The notes: generated from the letters alone by a model not told the origin. A stretch of 64,000 nucleotides of DNA from Archaeoglobaceae archaeon (GCA_027064525.1 JAMOPJ010000037.1:29657-93656); one strand, 5' to 3'. Positions 10,665 through 20,309 are shown, counted from the stretch's first letter. Made by a program: numbers and translations.

Positions 10665-11719
10665 GAATTTTAATCGAACCGAACGACGTCCTGATGTTCA
10701 GGGAATCAAAGCCATACACGGCTGGGGAGGCTCATTTAGCGAGGAGCATATTTCCTTTGCCTCAAGCTATAGCCGGAGCTTTGAGAAGTGCAATTCTGAT
10801 TAACAATAATTTCTCAGACGAAGCTTGCGAATTTACAGGATATAAAGAAGATGAACCGAAATTCGAGATATTGGGGCACTTCCTGTTCAAAGATAAAGAA
10901 TTCTTCAGCACTCCTCTCGATGTAGTCAAAGCGAAGGGTGTTGAAGGCTACTTTTTCGTTAAACCTCTATTCCTAGAGCACTGGAACAGATTCATCTTCA
11001 AAGGAAAATCCATTCACTTCGAAAGCGTTGGAGGGTTTTTAAGCTTTGAAAATCTGATTGAATACCTCAGAGAAGATCTAAACGAAGATGAGCTTGAGGA
11101 TATCGTAAGGCATGATCTGATAATTAAGGAGAGCAGAATAGGAATAAAGCTTGGAGATACCAAGACAACTGAGGAGGGATTCTTATACAAGGCGGAATTT
11201 CTGAGATTGAGCAAATGCGTTAAGATTTCTGTTTGGATAGGAGAGGATGGCGGGAAGTTAAATAGACTCTTGGGTAATAATGGATTAATAAGGCTGGGCG
11301 GAGAGTGTAGGTTCGCAAGATTCGAGGTAAAAGATGAAAACCCTCTCAGCAAGCTTGAGAAAGTTTGGGATGAGATAAAGGAGGAGATCAACAGAAACGG
11401 CGAATTCAAGCTATACGTCGCAACACCACTCCTCGTTAAAAACGACAATCGCTACACTTGGGATGTAATGCATCTTCTCGAAAACGAGTTAAACGTTAGG
11501 ATCAGAAACATCTATCCCCTCGTAGGCAAACCCTTAGTTTTCAGCGGGTGGAATTACGCGAACAACAGACCAAAGCCTAACAGGTACGCGATTCCTTCTG
11601 GCTCTGTCTATTTCGTGGAGTTCGAAGGTAAAATCGAGCTCGATAGGCCTTACCTCAAGCTTGGAAAGTTAAAGGGATTGGGTTACGGGTTATGCTTTAT
11701 GGGGGTTGGAAAATGGTAG
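10661..11719 (+). CDS. cmr3: Cmr3 (type III-B RAMP subunit, Cas5-like)
   Basis: Cas5-group RAMP that holds the crRNA 5' handle next to Cas10. The N-terminus IEPNDVLMFRESKPYTAGEA and SIFPLPQAIAGALRSAI are typical of Cmr3, and a C-terminal glycine-rich turn KLKGLGYGLCF is present. The ATG at 10661 overlaps the cas10 stop (ATGA); a longer frame starting at 10634 would add nine residues inside cas10 and is not needed. The end overlaps csx1 by 7 nt. Confidence 0.93.
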   Translation: MRILIEPNDVLMFRESKPYTAGEAHLARSIFPLPQAIAGALRSAILINNNFSDEACEFTGYKEDEPKFEILGHFLFKDKEFFSTPLDVVKAKGVEGYFFVKPLFLEHWNRFIFKGKSIHFESVGGFLSFENLIEYLREDLNEDELEDIVRHDLIIKESRIGIKLGDTKTTEEGFLYKAEFLRLSKCVKISVWIGEDGGKLNRLLGNNGLIRLGGECRFARFEVKDENPLSKLEKVWDEIKEEINRNGEFKLYVATPLLVKNDNRYTWDVMHLLENELNVRIRNIYPLVGKPLVFSGWNYANNRPKPNRYAIPSGSVYFVEFEGKIELDRPYLKLGKLKGLGYGLCFMGVGKW

Positions 11720-12993
11720 AGAGGGTTCTGATTGTTCCGTGGGGCAATCCCTTCGAGTGGGGCGATATAACCTATACTTACGAGGGTATAGCAATGAACA
11801 GCTTTTGCACCTTGCCAATCCTAAAGGAGGCGATAGATCCTGATAAAATAATTGTGGTAGTCGTAGATACGCTTGCGAATTTAGTTAACGAGAGGACGGG
11901 TGAGCCTTCCGTAGAGCAACGGGTGTTTTCGAGTTACGATGAGGTATTGGAGGACGTTAGAGAAAGAATAGAATATTTCGTGAAGAACAAGCTCGGAGAA
12001 AGATTTGATGAAATCGATTTGGTCATCGCTCCTGGGGTAGGTGTGTTCAAGAACATCGAGGTTTACGGCGACATCCTCGACTACTATCATTTCGTTACAT
12101 ATAAGCTGGCCGAACTATTGCCCGTTACGAACATGGAGGTCTATCTTGACTTAACTCATGGCATAAACTTCATGCCCGTTTTGACATATAGAGCCGTGCT
12201 GAATCTGCTTGGGTTGGCGTCCTATTTGAGGAACGTTAGACTCACGGTTTTGAATTCGGAACCCTATCCGAGAGGGATTGCTGGGGACAAGTTGAGGAAG
12301 GTCAAGCTAAACATAAAACCAGTTGAAAAGCGGAATGTTCAGCCTAAGCCTATTCTCAGCCTTTTGAGTGAAAATTTCAATCGTTGGAACGCGTTTATAA
12401 GCTCAGTGGCGAATGGATACCCGCTCCTATTTGCGACCTTCTATCCCGATCAGGCTAAAATCAAGGAGGAGATCGATAATAAGCTTAACGAATTCTTGAA
12501 TAACATCGATGTAAATGGAAGAGTTGTCAAGAGAAGATCCGGGCTCAATTCAGATTTCAAAACACTCTCAAAACTTTACTACCTTCTGAGAGTTTTAAAC
12601 ACAGTTAATATTTTTCAAAGTCTTCCAAAATCCGAGATATCCCTTGAAGAATTAAGGAGCATTTCAAATAGTTTATTCAAGAATCTGCCGAGAGTCGGAA
12701 TAATAGTAGAGGAACAACTCAAATCTCTTGAAGATCGCTTAACAACAAACGGTAAACCCAAGAGTCACATAGAGATGAGTTGGAAGCCTTTGAAAATGTA
12801 TATCAGAGTTGGTGGCATCAGCGGATCTGATGAGTCTTCAACTGAGAGAATCGTTAGAAACTTCATAGCCCACTCGGGATTCGAATATAACGTCACGATG
12901 GTTCGGAGATCCTTTGATACTATTCAGTTCAAGTATAAATCGAAAGAAAACGTGATAATCTACGCTGTAAAATCCATGATGTTGGGTGGTTAA
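11713..12993 (+). CDS. csx1: Csx1-family CARF-HEPN ribonuclease
   Basis: Ancillary ribonuclease activated by cyclic tetra-adenylate (cOA) produced by Cas10. An N-terminal CARF domain begins VLIVPWGNPFEWGD and carries the ligand-binding DLTHG at residues 146-150. The C-terminal HEPN domain has the catalytic R-x4-H as RNFIAH, R382 to H387. Length of about 426 aa is normal for the larger Csx1 proteins. The ATG at 11713 overlaps the end of cmr3. It stands inside the cmr operon, directly before csx3, pairing a cOA-activated nuclease with a likely cOA-degrading enzyme. Confidence 0.92.
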   Translation: MVERVLIVPWGNPFEWGDITYTYEGIAMNSFCTLPILKEAIDPDKIIVVVVDTLANLVNERTGEPSVEQRVFSSYDEVLEDVRERIEYFVKNKLGERFDEIDLVIAPGVGVFKNIEVYGDILDYYHFVTYKLAELLPVTNMEVYLDLTHGINFMPVLTYRAVLNLLGLASYLRNVRLTVLNSEPYPRGIAGDKLRKVKLNIKPVEKRNVQPKPILSLLSENFNRWNAFISSVANGYPLLFATFYPDQAKIKEEIDNKLNEFLNNIDVNGRVVKRRSGLNSDFKTLSKLYYLLRVLNTVNIFQSLPKSEISLEELRSISNSLFKNLPRVGIIVEEQLKSLEDRLTTNGKPKSHIEMSWKPLKMYIRVGGISGSDESSTERIVRNFIAHSGFEYNVTMVRRSFDTIQFKYKSKENVIIYAVKSMMLGG

Positions 12994-12994
12994 G

Positions 12995-13291
12995 GTGAAG
13001 TTCACGGTTAAGGAACTCGAAAACTTTACGATAGTTCATTTTGAACTCGAAAATCCAATAAAACCCGAAGAGCTAAGGAAGTTGAAAATACCAAAAATTA
13101 ATCCTAGAAAGGGGGTTATAATTTCGGGAAGGGGTCCGATATGGCTATACTGCTTTTTAGCTCATAAATTCCATCCAACGCCGTTTATAGCAATCTACGA
13201 TCCGAGAATTGGAGCGGTCGTCGTTCAATCTCATACAGATCTAAAGGAAGGTGACATTCTAGATATCGTCGTTGAAGAGGTGTTAGAATGA
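12995..13291 (+). CDS. csx3: Csx3 (Crn3-type ring nuclease)
   Basis: About 98 aa. The sequence closely follows what I recall of the A. fulgidus Csx3 family, including KGVIISGRGPIWLYCFLAHK, HPTPFIAIYDPRIGAVVVQS and a C-terminal GDILDIVVEEVL. Csx3 was first described as a manganese-dependent RNA deadenylase and later as a ring nuclease that cleaves cyclic tetra-adenylate, which would switch off Csx1. The GTG at 12995, directly after the csx1 stop, gives the family-like N-terminus; a GTG at 12986 inside csx1 adds three residues. It overlaps mntA by 4 nt. Confidence 0.92.
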   Translation: MKFTVKELENFTIVHFELENPIKPEELRKLKIPKINPRKGVIISGRGPIWLYCFLAHKFHPTPFIAIYDPRIGAVVVQSHTDLKEGDILDIVVEEVLE

Positions 13292-13581
13292 AGAGTTTGG
13301 ATGACATAAAGGATATTCTTGAAAAGAACAAGGATAATCTTCGAAGAAAGTTTAAGATAAAAGAAATCGGACTTTTCGGATCATACGTTAGAGGAGAGCA
13401 AAAGGAAAGTAGCGACATCGACATATTGGTGGAATTCGAAGAAACTCCAACGCTGTTGGAATTCGTCGAGCTAGAAAATTATCTTACCGAACTCTTAGGT
13501 GTTAAGGTCGATTTGGTTATGAAAAGGGCGTTAAAGCCGAAGATAAAAGAGACAGTTTTGAAAGAGGTCGTTTACATATGA
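13288..13581 (+). CDS. mntA: MntA-type minimal nucleotidyltransferase antitoxin
   Basis: A 97-aa minimal nucleotidyltransferase. The defining motif G-S-x10-D-x-D is complete: G31-S32 through D43 and D45 in [17 protein letters not shown]. In HepT-MntA modules the MntA enzyme inactivates the HEPN toxin by adding AMP residues to a tyrosine in the toxin's active-site motif. It overlaps csx3 upstream and hepT downstream by 4 nt each, so the pair is translationally coupled into the cmr operon rather than simply lying near it. Confidence 0.87.
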   Translation: MKSLDDIKDILEKNKDNLRRKFKIKEIGLFGSYVRGEQKESSDIDILVEFEETPTLLEFVELENYLTELLGVKVDLVMKRALKPKIKETVLKEVVYI

Positions 13582-13922
13582 GAACGGATGAAGACTACAT
13601 CAAGGACATCTTGGATGCCATAGAGAAGATTGAGATGTTCGTTAAGGGTATGAATTACGATGAATTTTTGAAAGATGTGAAAACGCAGTATGCAGTTGTA
13701 AGAGCTTTAGAAATTATAGGTGAAGCCGTTAAGAATATTTCGAGGGAGTTGAAGGAAAAACATCCTGAAATCCCTTGGAGAGCTATAGCAGGTATGAGAG
13801 ACAAGCTCATTCACGCTTATTTTGGCGTCGATTGGGAAGTCGTTTGGCTGACGGTTAAGAAGGATATTCCGAAGATAAAACCCATTTTTGAGAAGTTATT
13901 GAAGGGTGGGGGAGATGTTTGA
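13578..13922 (+). CDS. hepT: HepT-type HEPN ribonuclease toxin
   Basis: A 114-aa HEPN protein with the toxin motif R-x4-H-x-Y intact as RDKLIHAY, R74, H79 and Y81; Y81 is the expected AMPylation site for MntA. The preceding segment [17 protein letters not shown] is typical of the family. HepT cleaves RNA unless modified by MntA, encoded immediately upstream with a 4-nt overlap. The 3' end overlaps the cmr4 start. Position between csx3 and cmr4, with no break in coupling, means toxin, antitoxin and effector would be expressed from one message. Confidence 0.88.
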   Translation: MRTDEDYIKDILDAIEKIEMFVKGMNYDEFLKDVKTQYAVVRALEIIGEAVKNISRELKEKHPEIPWRAIAGMRDKLIHAYFGVDWEVVWLTVKKDIPKIKPIFEKLLKGGGDV

Positions 13923-14793
13923 GAAGGCTTTGATATTGGGTTTGTATAGCGTAACTCCGGTGCATGCTGGAAGCGGGGCTGAGCTGAGTGTTATCGACCT
14001 GCCGATTCAGAGGGAAAGGCATACAGGCTTTCCCGTGATTTGGGGGCAGAGCTTAAAGGGTGTTTTGAGAAGGGCTTATGAGAGATTAGACAATTCTCAA
14101 AGCAAGCAGAAGACTGAAGTTATCTTCGGACCTCCAACGGATAGAGCGCACGAACATTCAGGAGCGATAAGCGTCGGAGATGCCAAGGTTCTGCTGTTCC
14201 CGGTTAGGAGTCTGAAAGGAGTGTTTGCTTACGTTACCTGTCCACTCGTGCTTGGGAGGTTTAGGAGAGACTTGGAGCTTGCCGGATTTTCCTTAAACTT
14301 TAACGTTCCGTCCGTAGGTGAAAACAAGGCGATAATAACTAAAAATTCATCTCTGCTTGTTGACGGCAAAGTCGTTCTGGAAGACATTGTGTTGAGCGGT
14401 AATCAACAGGATATTTCAAAAGTTATTGGGAAAATTTCAGATGTTTCGCCAATTCAGATAGACGAAAGCCGAGTAGTCATTATTCATGACGACGTTTTTA
14501 GGAGTCTCGTTACCATGGCGACGGAGATAGTTGCAAGAGTTCAGATAAACGCTGAAACCGGAACTGTTAAAGAGGGTGCTCTGTGGTATGAGGAGTATTT
14601 ACCGAGTGATACACTACTGTATTCCGTAATAGCAATTGGAAAGCCGAAGAAAGAGATAAACGGGCTGTCAACTGCAGAGGATATCGCCAAGACGTTGAGC
14701 ACATTTGACGGTCAATTTCTGCAAGTTGGAGGAAACGAAACCGTTGGAAAAGGCTTCGTAAAGTTGAAGGTGATGAGAGATGAGAAGTCTTGA
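13915..14793 (+). CDS. cmr4: Cmr4 (Cas7-like backbone, target-RNA slicer)
   Basis: Cas7-group backbone subunit that cuts target RNA every 6 nt. The N-terminus [20 protein letters not shown] is followed by D28 in the family loop [14 protein letters not shown], the expected catalytic aspartate. Then comes [13 protein letters not shown] and, at the C-terminus, [18 protein letters not shown] 13915 is chosen over GTG 13906; both overlap the hepT stop. It overlaps cmr5 by 14 nt. Confidence 0.94.
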   Translation: MFEKALILGLYSVTPVHAGSGAELSVIDLPIQRERHTGFPVIWGQSLKGVLRRAYERLDNSQSKQKTEVIFGPPTDRAHEHSGAISVGDAKVLLFPVRSLKGVFAYVTCPLVLGRFRRDLELAGFSLNFNVPSVGENKAIITKNSSLLVDGKVVLEDIVLSGNQQDISKVIGKISDVSPIQIDESRVVIIHDDVFRSLVTMATEIVARVQINAETGTVKEGALWYEEYLPSDTLLYSVIAIGKPKKEINGLSTAEDIAKTLSTFDGQFLQVGGNETVGKGFVKLKVMRDEKS

Positions 14794-15160
14794 GCAGGAG
14801 AGAGCTAAGTTCACTTATGAGAAGGTGAAATCCGTAATGGGTGCGGAATTCGAGGAAGATTACGCGAGATACGTAAAAAGTGCACCAGCACTCATCTTAG
14901 CCAACGGTCTCGGCAACACTCTGGCATTTTACAAGTCCAAAAAGAAGAAAGCGTATGACACTCTCTACGATCACTTAAACGAGTGGCTCAAGGAAAGGGG
15001 ATTTTACGACGATAACACAGATGTGCTCGAATGGATAATGAGTAGTGCGGACTCTCTTCAGGTTTTTAGGGCCACGCAGGAAGTGCTTTCCCTCCTAAAC
15101 TGGATGACGAAGTTCGCAAAAGCCATGCTGAAGGGTGACGAGAGTGAGGAGAGTCGTTAA
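14780..15160 (+). CDS. cmr5: Cmr5 (small helical subunit of type III-B)
   Basis: A 126-aa, mostly helical protein matching the Cmr5 small subunit, which lines the target RNA channel opposite the Cmr4 filament. Recognisable parts are [17 protein letters not shown] at the N-terminus, APALILANGLGNTLAFYKSK in the middle and TQEVLSLLNWMTKFAKAML near the end. It overlaps cmr4 by 14 nt and cmr6 by 26 nt. Confidence 0.92.
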   Translation: MRSLEQERAKFTYEKVKSVMGAEFEEDYARYVKSAPALILANGLGNTLAFYKSKKKKAYDTLYDHLNEWLKERGFYDDNTDVLEWIMSSADSLQVFRATQEVLSLLNWMTKFAKAMLKGDESEESR

Positions 15161-16118
15161 TTTGTATTTTCCACTTCCAAAAGATCTAAAGACAGTGATA
15201 CAAAATGCGTTCGACAACGGCAAGTATAAAGGTAGTTTCGACAACGTAGGACTCGTAATTTCGAAATACGCTCCTTTTACAAAAATAGATGGCGAGTTCG
15301 AAAAACCCAAGTATGATAGATTTGGTGATCAAATTAACTTGCCATATGAAGCAATAAAACTTTACGAAAAACACTACAAAATCCTGAGAAACCTATGGGT
15401 GGTTACTAAGGCGAGAACCTTTTCGATGAAGACGAAGTCCCGCTTAGTAATAGGTTTGGGAGATGAAAGTGTTTATGAGACTTCCATAAGACTTCATAGG
15501 AATTACGGAGTTCCTTACATTCCCGGATCGGCTTTGAAAGGTGTTGCAAAGCATTACGCCATATACAAGCTCGTCGAAGATAACTTCGACGAAATAAAAG
15601 AGCTGTTCGGCAAAGATGATTTCTTCGAACTCGCTGGGAGAGTTCAGCGATTGGTTGAAGAGCACGATGATTCCAAGATTGAAAATTACAAAACCCTTGA
15701 CTTGAACGAAAAATCGATAACACTCGAAGAACTCAGAATTATTTTCGGAACTCAAAAGCGTGAGGGTGAAATAATCTTCTTCGACGCCTTTCCAACCTAC
15801 GATTGTTTAAAAGAGCATGCTGAAAACAAAGAACCGATTCTGGAACTTGACATAATGAATCCTCACTATCAGCCATATTACTCCGCAAGTGAGAGGGAGT
15901 TAGGAACGAATGTAGAAAAAGCCCCCGGCGATTGGCATTCTCCCGTTCCAATATTCTTTTTGACCGTTCCCAAAGGTATAGATTTCCAATTCGCAATAGC
16001 TCCGAGAGATGAAGAAGGGTCTGAGCTCTTGGATAAAGCTAAGGAACTGCTTATATCGGTTCTGAAGGAGTTTGGAGTTGGAGCTAAGACTTCACTGGGC
16101 TACGGTCGCTTTGAATGA
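15135..16118 (+). CDS. cmr6: Cmr6 (type III-B RAMP subunit)
   Basis: Last gene of the cmr operon, 327 aa. Cmr6 is the Cas7-like subunit next to Cmr1 at the head of the complex. RAMP features are KSRLVIGLGDESVYETSIRL, YIPGSALKGVAKHYAIY and a C-terminal GVGAKTSLGYGRF. GTG at 15135 is the longest start and overlaps cmr5; GTG at 15144 is possible. The 439 bp that follow hold no gene: an AT-rich stretch, a palindrome and the second CRISPR leader. Confidence 0.92.
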   Translation: MTRVRRVVNLYFPLPKDLKTVIQNAFDNGKYKGSFDNVGLVISKYAPFTKIDGEFEKPKYDRFGDQINLPYEAIKLYEKHYKILRNLWVVTKARTFSMKTKSRLVIGLGDESVYETSIRLHRNYGVPYIPGSALKGVAKHYAIYKLVEDNFDEIKELFGKDDFFELAGRVQRLVEEHDDSKIENYKTLDLNEKSITLEELRIIFGTQKREGEIIFFDAFPTYDCLKEHAENKEPILELDIMNPHYQPYYSASERELGTNVEKAPGDWHSPVPIFFLTVPKGIDFQFAIAPRDEEGSELLDKAKELLISVLKEFGVGAKTSLGYGRFE

Positions 16119-16200
16119 CGTTGACAACGTTCTCGAACCGCATAGTGCTTTAGTTGATTAGGTAATAATTATTTTTATGCAGTTATGTATTATAGCTGAT

Positions 16201-16222
16201 TTTTACAATTTGTTTTGTAGAA
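16201..16222. promoter_or_regulatory. Palindrome upstream of leader 2
   Basis: TTTTACAA-N6-TTGTAGAA, the same inverted repeat as at 2508-2529 with one mismatch and the same gap. It lies 357 bp before the first repeat of array 2, against 355 bp at array 1. The roughly 130 bp between palindrome and leader have diverged strongly at the two loci, so retention of this element at the same distance suggests selection. Function is inferred. Confidence 0.45.
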
Positions 16223-16353
16223 ATTTGCTTATTTAATTTTGTTATATTTTGTGAAGTTGGAGTATTTGTCGAGTGGTGTGTAGTTTCAGATATGGATTTT
16301 GTAAAAATTGGATGAGATATAACCTTTTTCGTTTAATTTTGATCTTTTATACA

Positions 16354-16557
16354 TTCCAACAAATTTGGACTTCTCGAACATTTTGAATTATAAAAATGGG
16401 GGAATGGACGAGTGGGTTGGTAGTATATAAATTTTTCCTCGAACAATGTGGGAGTTAGGTTATAAAGGTTTTGGTTGACATGATGTGTTCGAGAAAATAC
16501 CCAAAAAAGAAAGGCTTATATGCCTCATATAACCTTAAATCATGTTCGATATATACC
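16354..16557 (+). promoter_or_regulatory. CRISPR leader 2
   Basis: Near-duplicate of leader 1 starting at TTCCAACAAATTTGG and running into the first repeat at 16558. It keeps the two TATA-like elements (CTTATATG, CATATAACC) and the terminal ATATATACC. Visible differences include a single substitution early on, an inserted C before GAACAATG, and replacement of the first arm of the ATAAGCC stem. Both leaders should be recognised by the same Cas1-Cas2 machinery. Confidence 0.85.
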
Positions 16558-19500
16558 CTCAATGAAAAGAGGATTGAAAGACCCATTCCTCTAATCGAAT
16601 AAGCAAGTCAACGTTTACTCTCAATGAAAAGAGGATTGAAAGATAAGGCTTAAGTTCATCCTCCGAAACACCCAAAATCCTCTTACTCAATGAAAAGAGG
16701 ATTGAAAGTTCCTTGTTCTCTCTTACGAAGTGAACTAAGTTCCAACCCTTCTCAATGAAAAGAGGATTGAAAGCAACGTCAGTCAATTTCTCCCCCTTCC
16801 TAACCTTTCTCATCTCAATGAAAAGAGGATTGAAAGCCCATAACCATGAACCAAACCCCCCAAGTGTTGCCCCAAAACTCAATGAAAAGAGGATTGAAAG
16901 CAAATGCTATAAAGTCCTCAGTTTCTCTATACTCCAACTCCTCAATGAAAAGAGGATTGAAAGTGTTGGGTTCTTTAGGGGGGCTTGGGTGCGCCTCACC
17001 AAAACTCAATGAAAAGAGGATTGAAAGTCCAATCCACTACCTAATTTCCTCCCCATTTCACATCACCCAACTCAATGAAAAGAGGATTGAAAGTTTTGTT
17101 AATACCTATTACAGGAACGCTAACTACCACTTGTCTCAATGAAAAGAGGATTGAAAGAGTCGTTCCCGTTCCGAAGAACGGGTCTAACACAGTGCCATCT
17201 CAATGAAAAGAGGATTGAAAGAAGAACTCGTCCTCAGAGCAGCAAGAAACGCTTTGAAGCACTCAATGAAAAGAGGATTGAAAGGCCGGATGGAAAAGTT
17301 GCTGCAAATGCAGATTTTAAGATACTCAATGAAAAGAGGATTGAAAGTAAATGCAGTTAATCATATCATTGAGATGAGGTAAGAAAACTCAATGAAAAGA
17401 GGATTGAAAGGTTGTGGAGTGTGCTATATTGAGTGGCTACATAAATTCTTGAGGCTCAATGAAAAGAGGATTGAAAGAAGGAAGGGCAACTTGAGCTCCT
17501 TAGCAAGTGCTCTGGCAACTCAATGAAAAGAGGATTGAAAGATTTCTATTGTTTTTATAGATATGTCTTTGGCCAAGCCTGATGCTCAATGAAAAGAGGA
17601 TTGAAAGACAAGTAAGACGTTTCTCGTTGAGCAGTTGCTTCCAGCTCTCAATGAAAAGAGGATTGAAAGGGGTGACGACGAAATCATCGACGCCAACAAC
17701 TGTGATGCTCAATGAAAAGAGGATTGAAAGGCTCTGAAGATTGTTGACATAATAAACGAATATTATGGCATAGACTCAATGAAAAGAGGATTGAAAGTTG
17801 CCCCAAGCAGAGGAGGCAGTAAACCCAAGATTTGCAAAACTCAATGAAAAGAGGATTGAAAGTTGCGGATCAAACTATATTTAATCTCGACTCCTGCACT
17901 TCTAACTCAATGAAAAGAGGATTGAAAGTTTTCTGTGAGAAACGTAGATGCTGCATCGAACCCTGTCTCAATGAAAAGAGGATTGAAAGTCGTAAATAAA
18001 GTCTGCGCGTCCTACGATCGCTAATTCGTCGCTCAATGAAAAGAGGATTGAAAGGAGAATGCGAGGTGCACAATAATTACTTATTTATGGGTTGTGGACT
18101 CAATGAAAAGAGGATTGAAAGAAAGGGAGGGGTTCCGTTGTGTCGGGTGGTGCGAAATCGACTCAATGAAAAGAGGATTGAAAGCTCAACAAAGCCCTGA
18201 CTTCGTCCATCCGCACCCCCTCAAACTCAATGAAAAGAGGATTGAAAGTTAGCTTGCCTAAAAGATGTTCGCTCATGCCAACTACGGGACTCAATGAAAA
18301 GAGGATTGAAAGTCTCCTTCAAGCCTTTCACCGCAGTACTTGCAGATGTAGTATCTCAATGAAAAGAGGATTGAAAGCTCTAAATCCGTAGCCATTAATG
18401 TTTATTCCCATGCTTCTCTCAATGAAAAGAGGATTGAAAGCTGTTGCTTACATAGTTAACACCGCTAATCAACTTGGTTTTAAATCAATGAAAAGAGGAT
18501 TGAAAGCTGTTATCACTCCTTCCTCAATGAGCTTCTTAGCATAGTCTTCTCAATGAAAAGAGGATTGAAAGATAACTTATCGGATTTAGAAACTATCATT
18601 CCTAAAATCTCAACTCAATGAAAAGAGGATTGAAAGATAGCAGTCCGTAATTTTATGTCTAACATAGCTCTCTATAACTCAATGAAAAGAGGATTGAAAG
18701 GTAGAGGAAGCGGTTTGCTACTTACCAAGCGATGTGTCTGTCTCAATGAAAAGAGGATTGAAAGTTCTTTCGTCAGTGTAGCTATATCTGTCGATTTCCT
18801 GAATGCTAACAATGAAAAGAGGATTGAAAGCTCCCCTCTAAATCGTTTACTTTCTCGATAATTTCCTCCATATATACCCTCAATGAAAAGAGGATTGAAA
18901 GTTTTAGAAGAGTTCGTAGAAGAGCTTTCGTTGATTTGAGCTCAATGAAAAGAGGATTGAAAGTTGATCTCGTCATCGGCTTGATCGGGATCACCCGTTA
19001 TGACTCAATGAAAAGAGGATTGAAAGGTGCGATAATAGTTCACAACATTGAGAACCCACAGTGCAACTCAATGAAAAGAGGATTGAAAGATTTTATGACT
19101 AAAGCCGTCCGGCACGACATCGAGCGGAGCTCAATGAAAAGAGGATTGAAAGTCCAATACCGGGAATTCACCCGTAAATACCACCGCCATGTTCGCTCAA
19201 TGAAAAGAGGATTGAAAGTTAACTAAGCACGCATCCAATAGATCTAAGTCATGCGAACTCAATGAAAAGAGGATTGAAAGTCCCTCTTCAACAATCCTAC
19301 CCTTTCACCCCATCCCTAAACTGCTCAATGAAAAGAGGATTGAAAGCTAATAGCGTCCGCGATAAAATTCGTGAATTGCGTTACATGTCTCAATGAAAAG
19401 AGGATTGAAAGTAGCCTAAAGCGTAAGTTAATAATGTCAACGGATCGTATTCTCAATGAAAAGAGGATTGAAAGTTTATCTCATTTATAGCCTTCCTTAC

Positions 19501-20309
19501 AATCTCATGAGCCTTTAACTCAATGAAAAGAGGATTGAAAGACTGTCTCCATTGTCGTTATTAGGCTATCCATTATTTCCATCTCAATGAAAAGAGGATT
19601 GAAAGATGATGTATTATATGCTACAGGCTATGGGAGAAGTGCTTACTCAATGAAAAGAGGATTGAAAGTTTCCAACTTTGTAGGGATAGTTTCGCATTGT
19701 TGCAAGAACTCAATGAAAAGAGGATTGAAAGTCAAGTTCAGCACCCGTGAACCACTCCGTTTTTTCTGCAACTCAATGAAAAGAGGATTGAAAGAAGTCT
19801 GCGAGTTGCAAATGCTTCTCCTTTAATACTGACATACTCAATGAAAAGAGGATTGAAAGACGATGACACTCCAGTGTGGCACTACGATATACCAACTCTG
19901 GCTCAATGAAAAGAGGATTGAAAGGGTGCTATATTAGCTTTTCGGGCTTGTTCGATGAGGGTTTCTCAATGAAAAGAGGATTGAAAGTTGAGAATGCAGG
20001 AAGCATCAGAAGCAGGGATGACCTAAGACTCAATGAAAAGAGGATTGAAAGAAGAATCTACATACCGTATTTGCATAGTCCCTTCTCTTTGCACTCAATG
20101 AAAAGAGGATTGAAAGGCTCTTCAAGCATGTAGGCAGTTTGTCTGTCTGTCTTAGACTCAATGAAAAGAGGATTGAAAGGTAGAACCTTATCTGGGTCAA
20201 ACTCATGTGCTTGTGAGTATCTCAATGAAAAGAGGATTGAAAGTCGACTCTTCTGTTGTATTCCTCAACCGCTTTTGGATCCGATGCTCAATGAAAAGAG
20301 GATTGAAAA
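16558..20309 (+). CRISPR. CRISPR array 2 (59 repeats, 58 spacers)
   Basis: Fifty-nine copies of the same 23-nt repeat as array 1, first at 16558, last at 20287. Spacers are 38-44 nt except one of 48 nt at 18831-18878. The repeats at 18484 and 18808 have altered first bases (ATC and AAC in place of CTC); the final repeat has an extra A (GATTGAAAAG). The array is read rightwards from leader 2. Most spacers that I translated have an open frame across their whole length, as expected for protospacers taken from protein-coding DNA. Frames here encoding MKRGLK or NPLFIE strings are repeat artefacts. Confidence 0.98.

Noticed and set aside
13906..13914. GTG start for cmr4 three codons upstream
   Set aside because: ATG 13915 gives the family-typical N-terminus; the extra residues are not needed.
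17165..17182. Hairpin CCCGTTC-CGAA-GAACGGG as a possible terminator or regulatory stem in array 2
   Set aside because: It lies inside one spacer and is explained by the codons of the methyltransferase motif it was captured from.
17285..17324. Spacer reading PDGKVAANADFKI, considered as a hit on an IS605-type TnpB (NAD-x-N motif)
   Set aside because: The resemblance is only a few residues and the motif's asparagine is missing.
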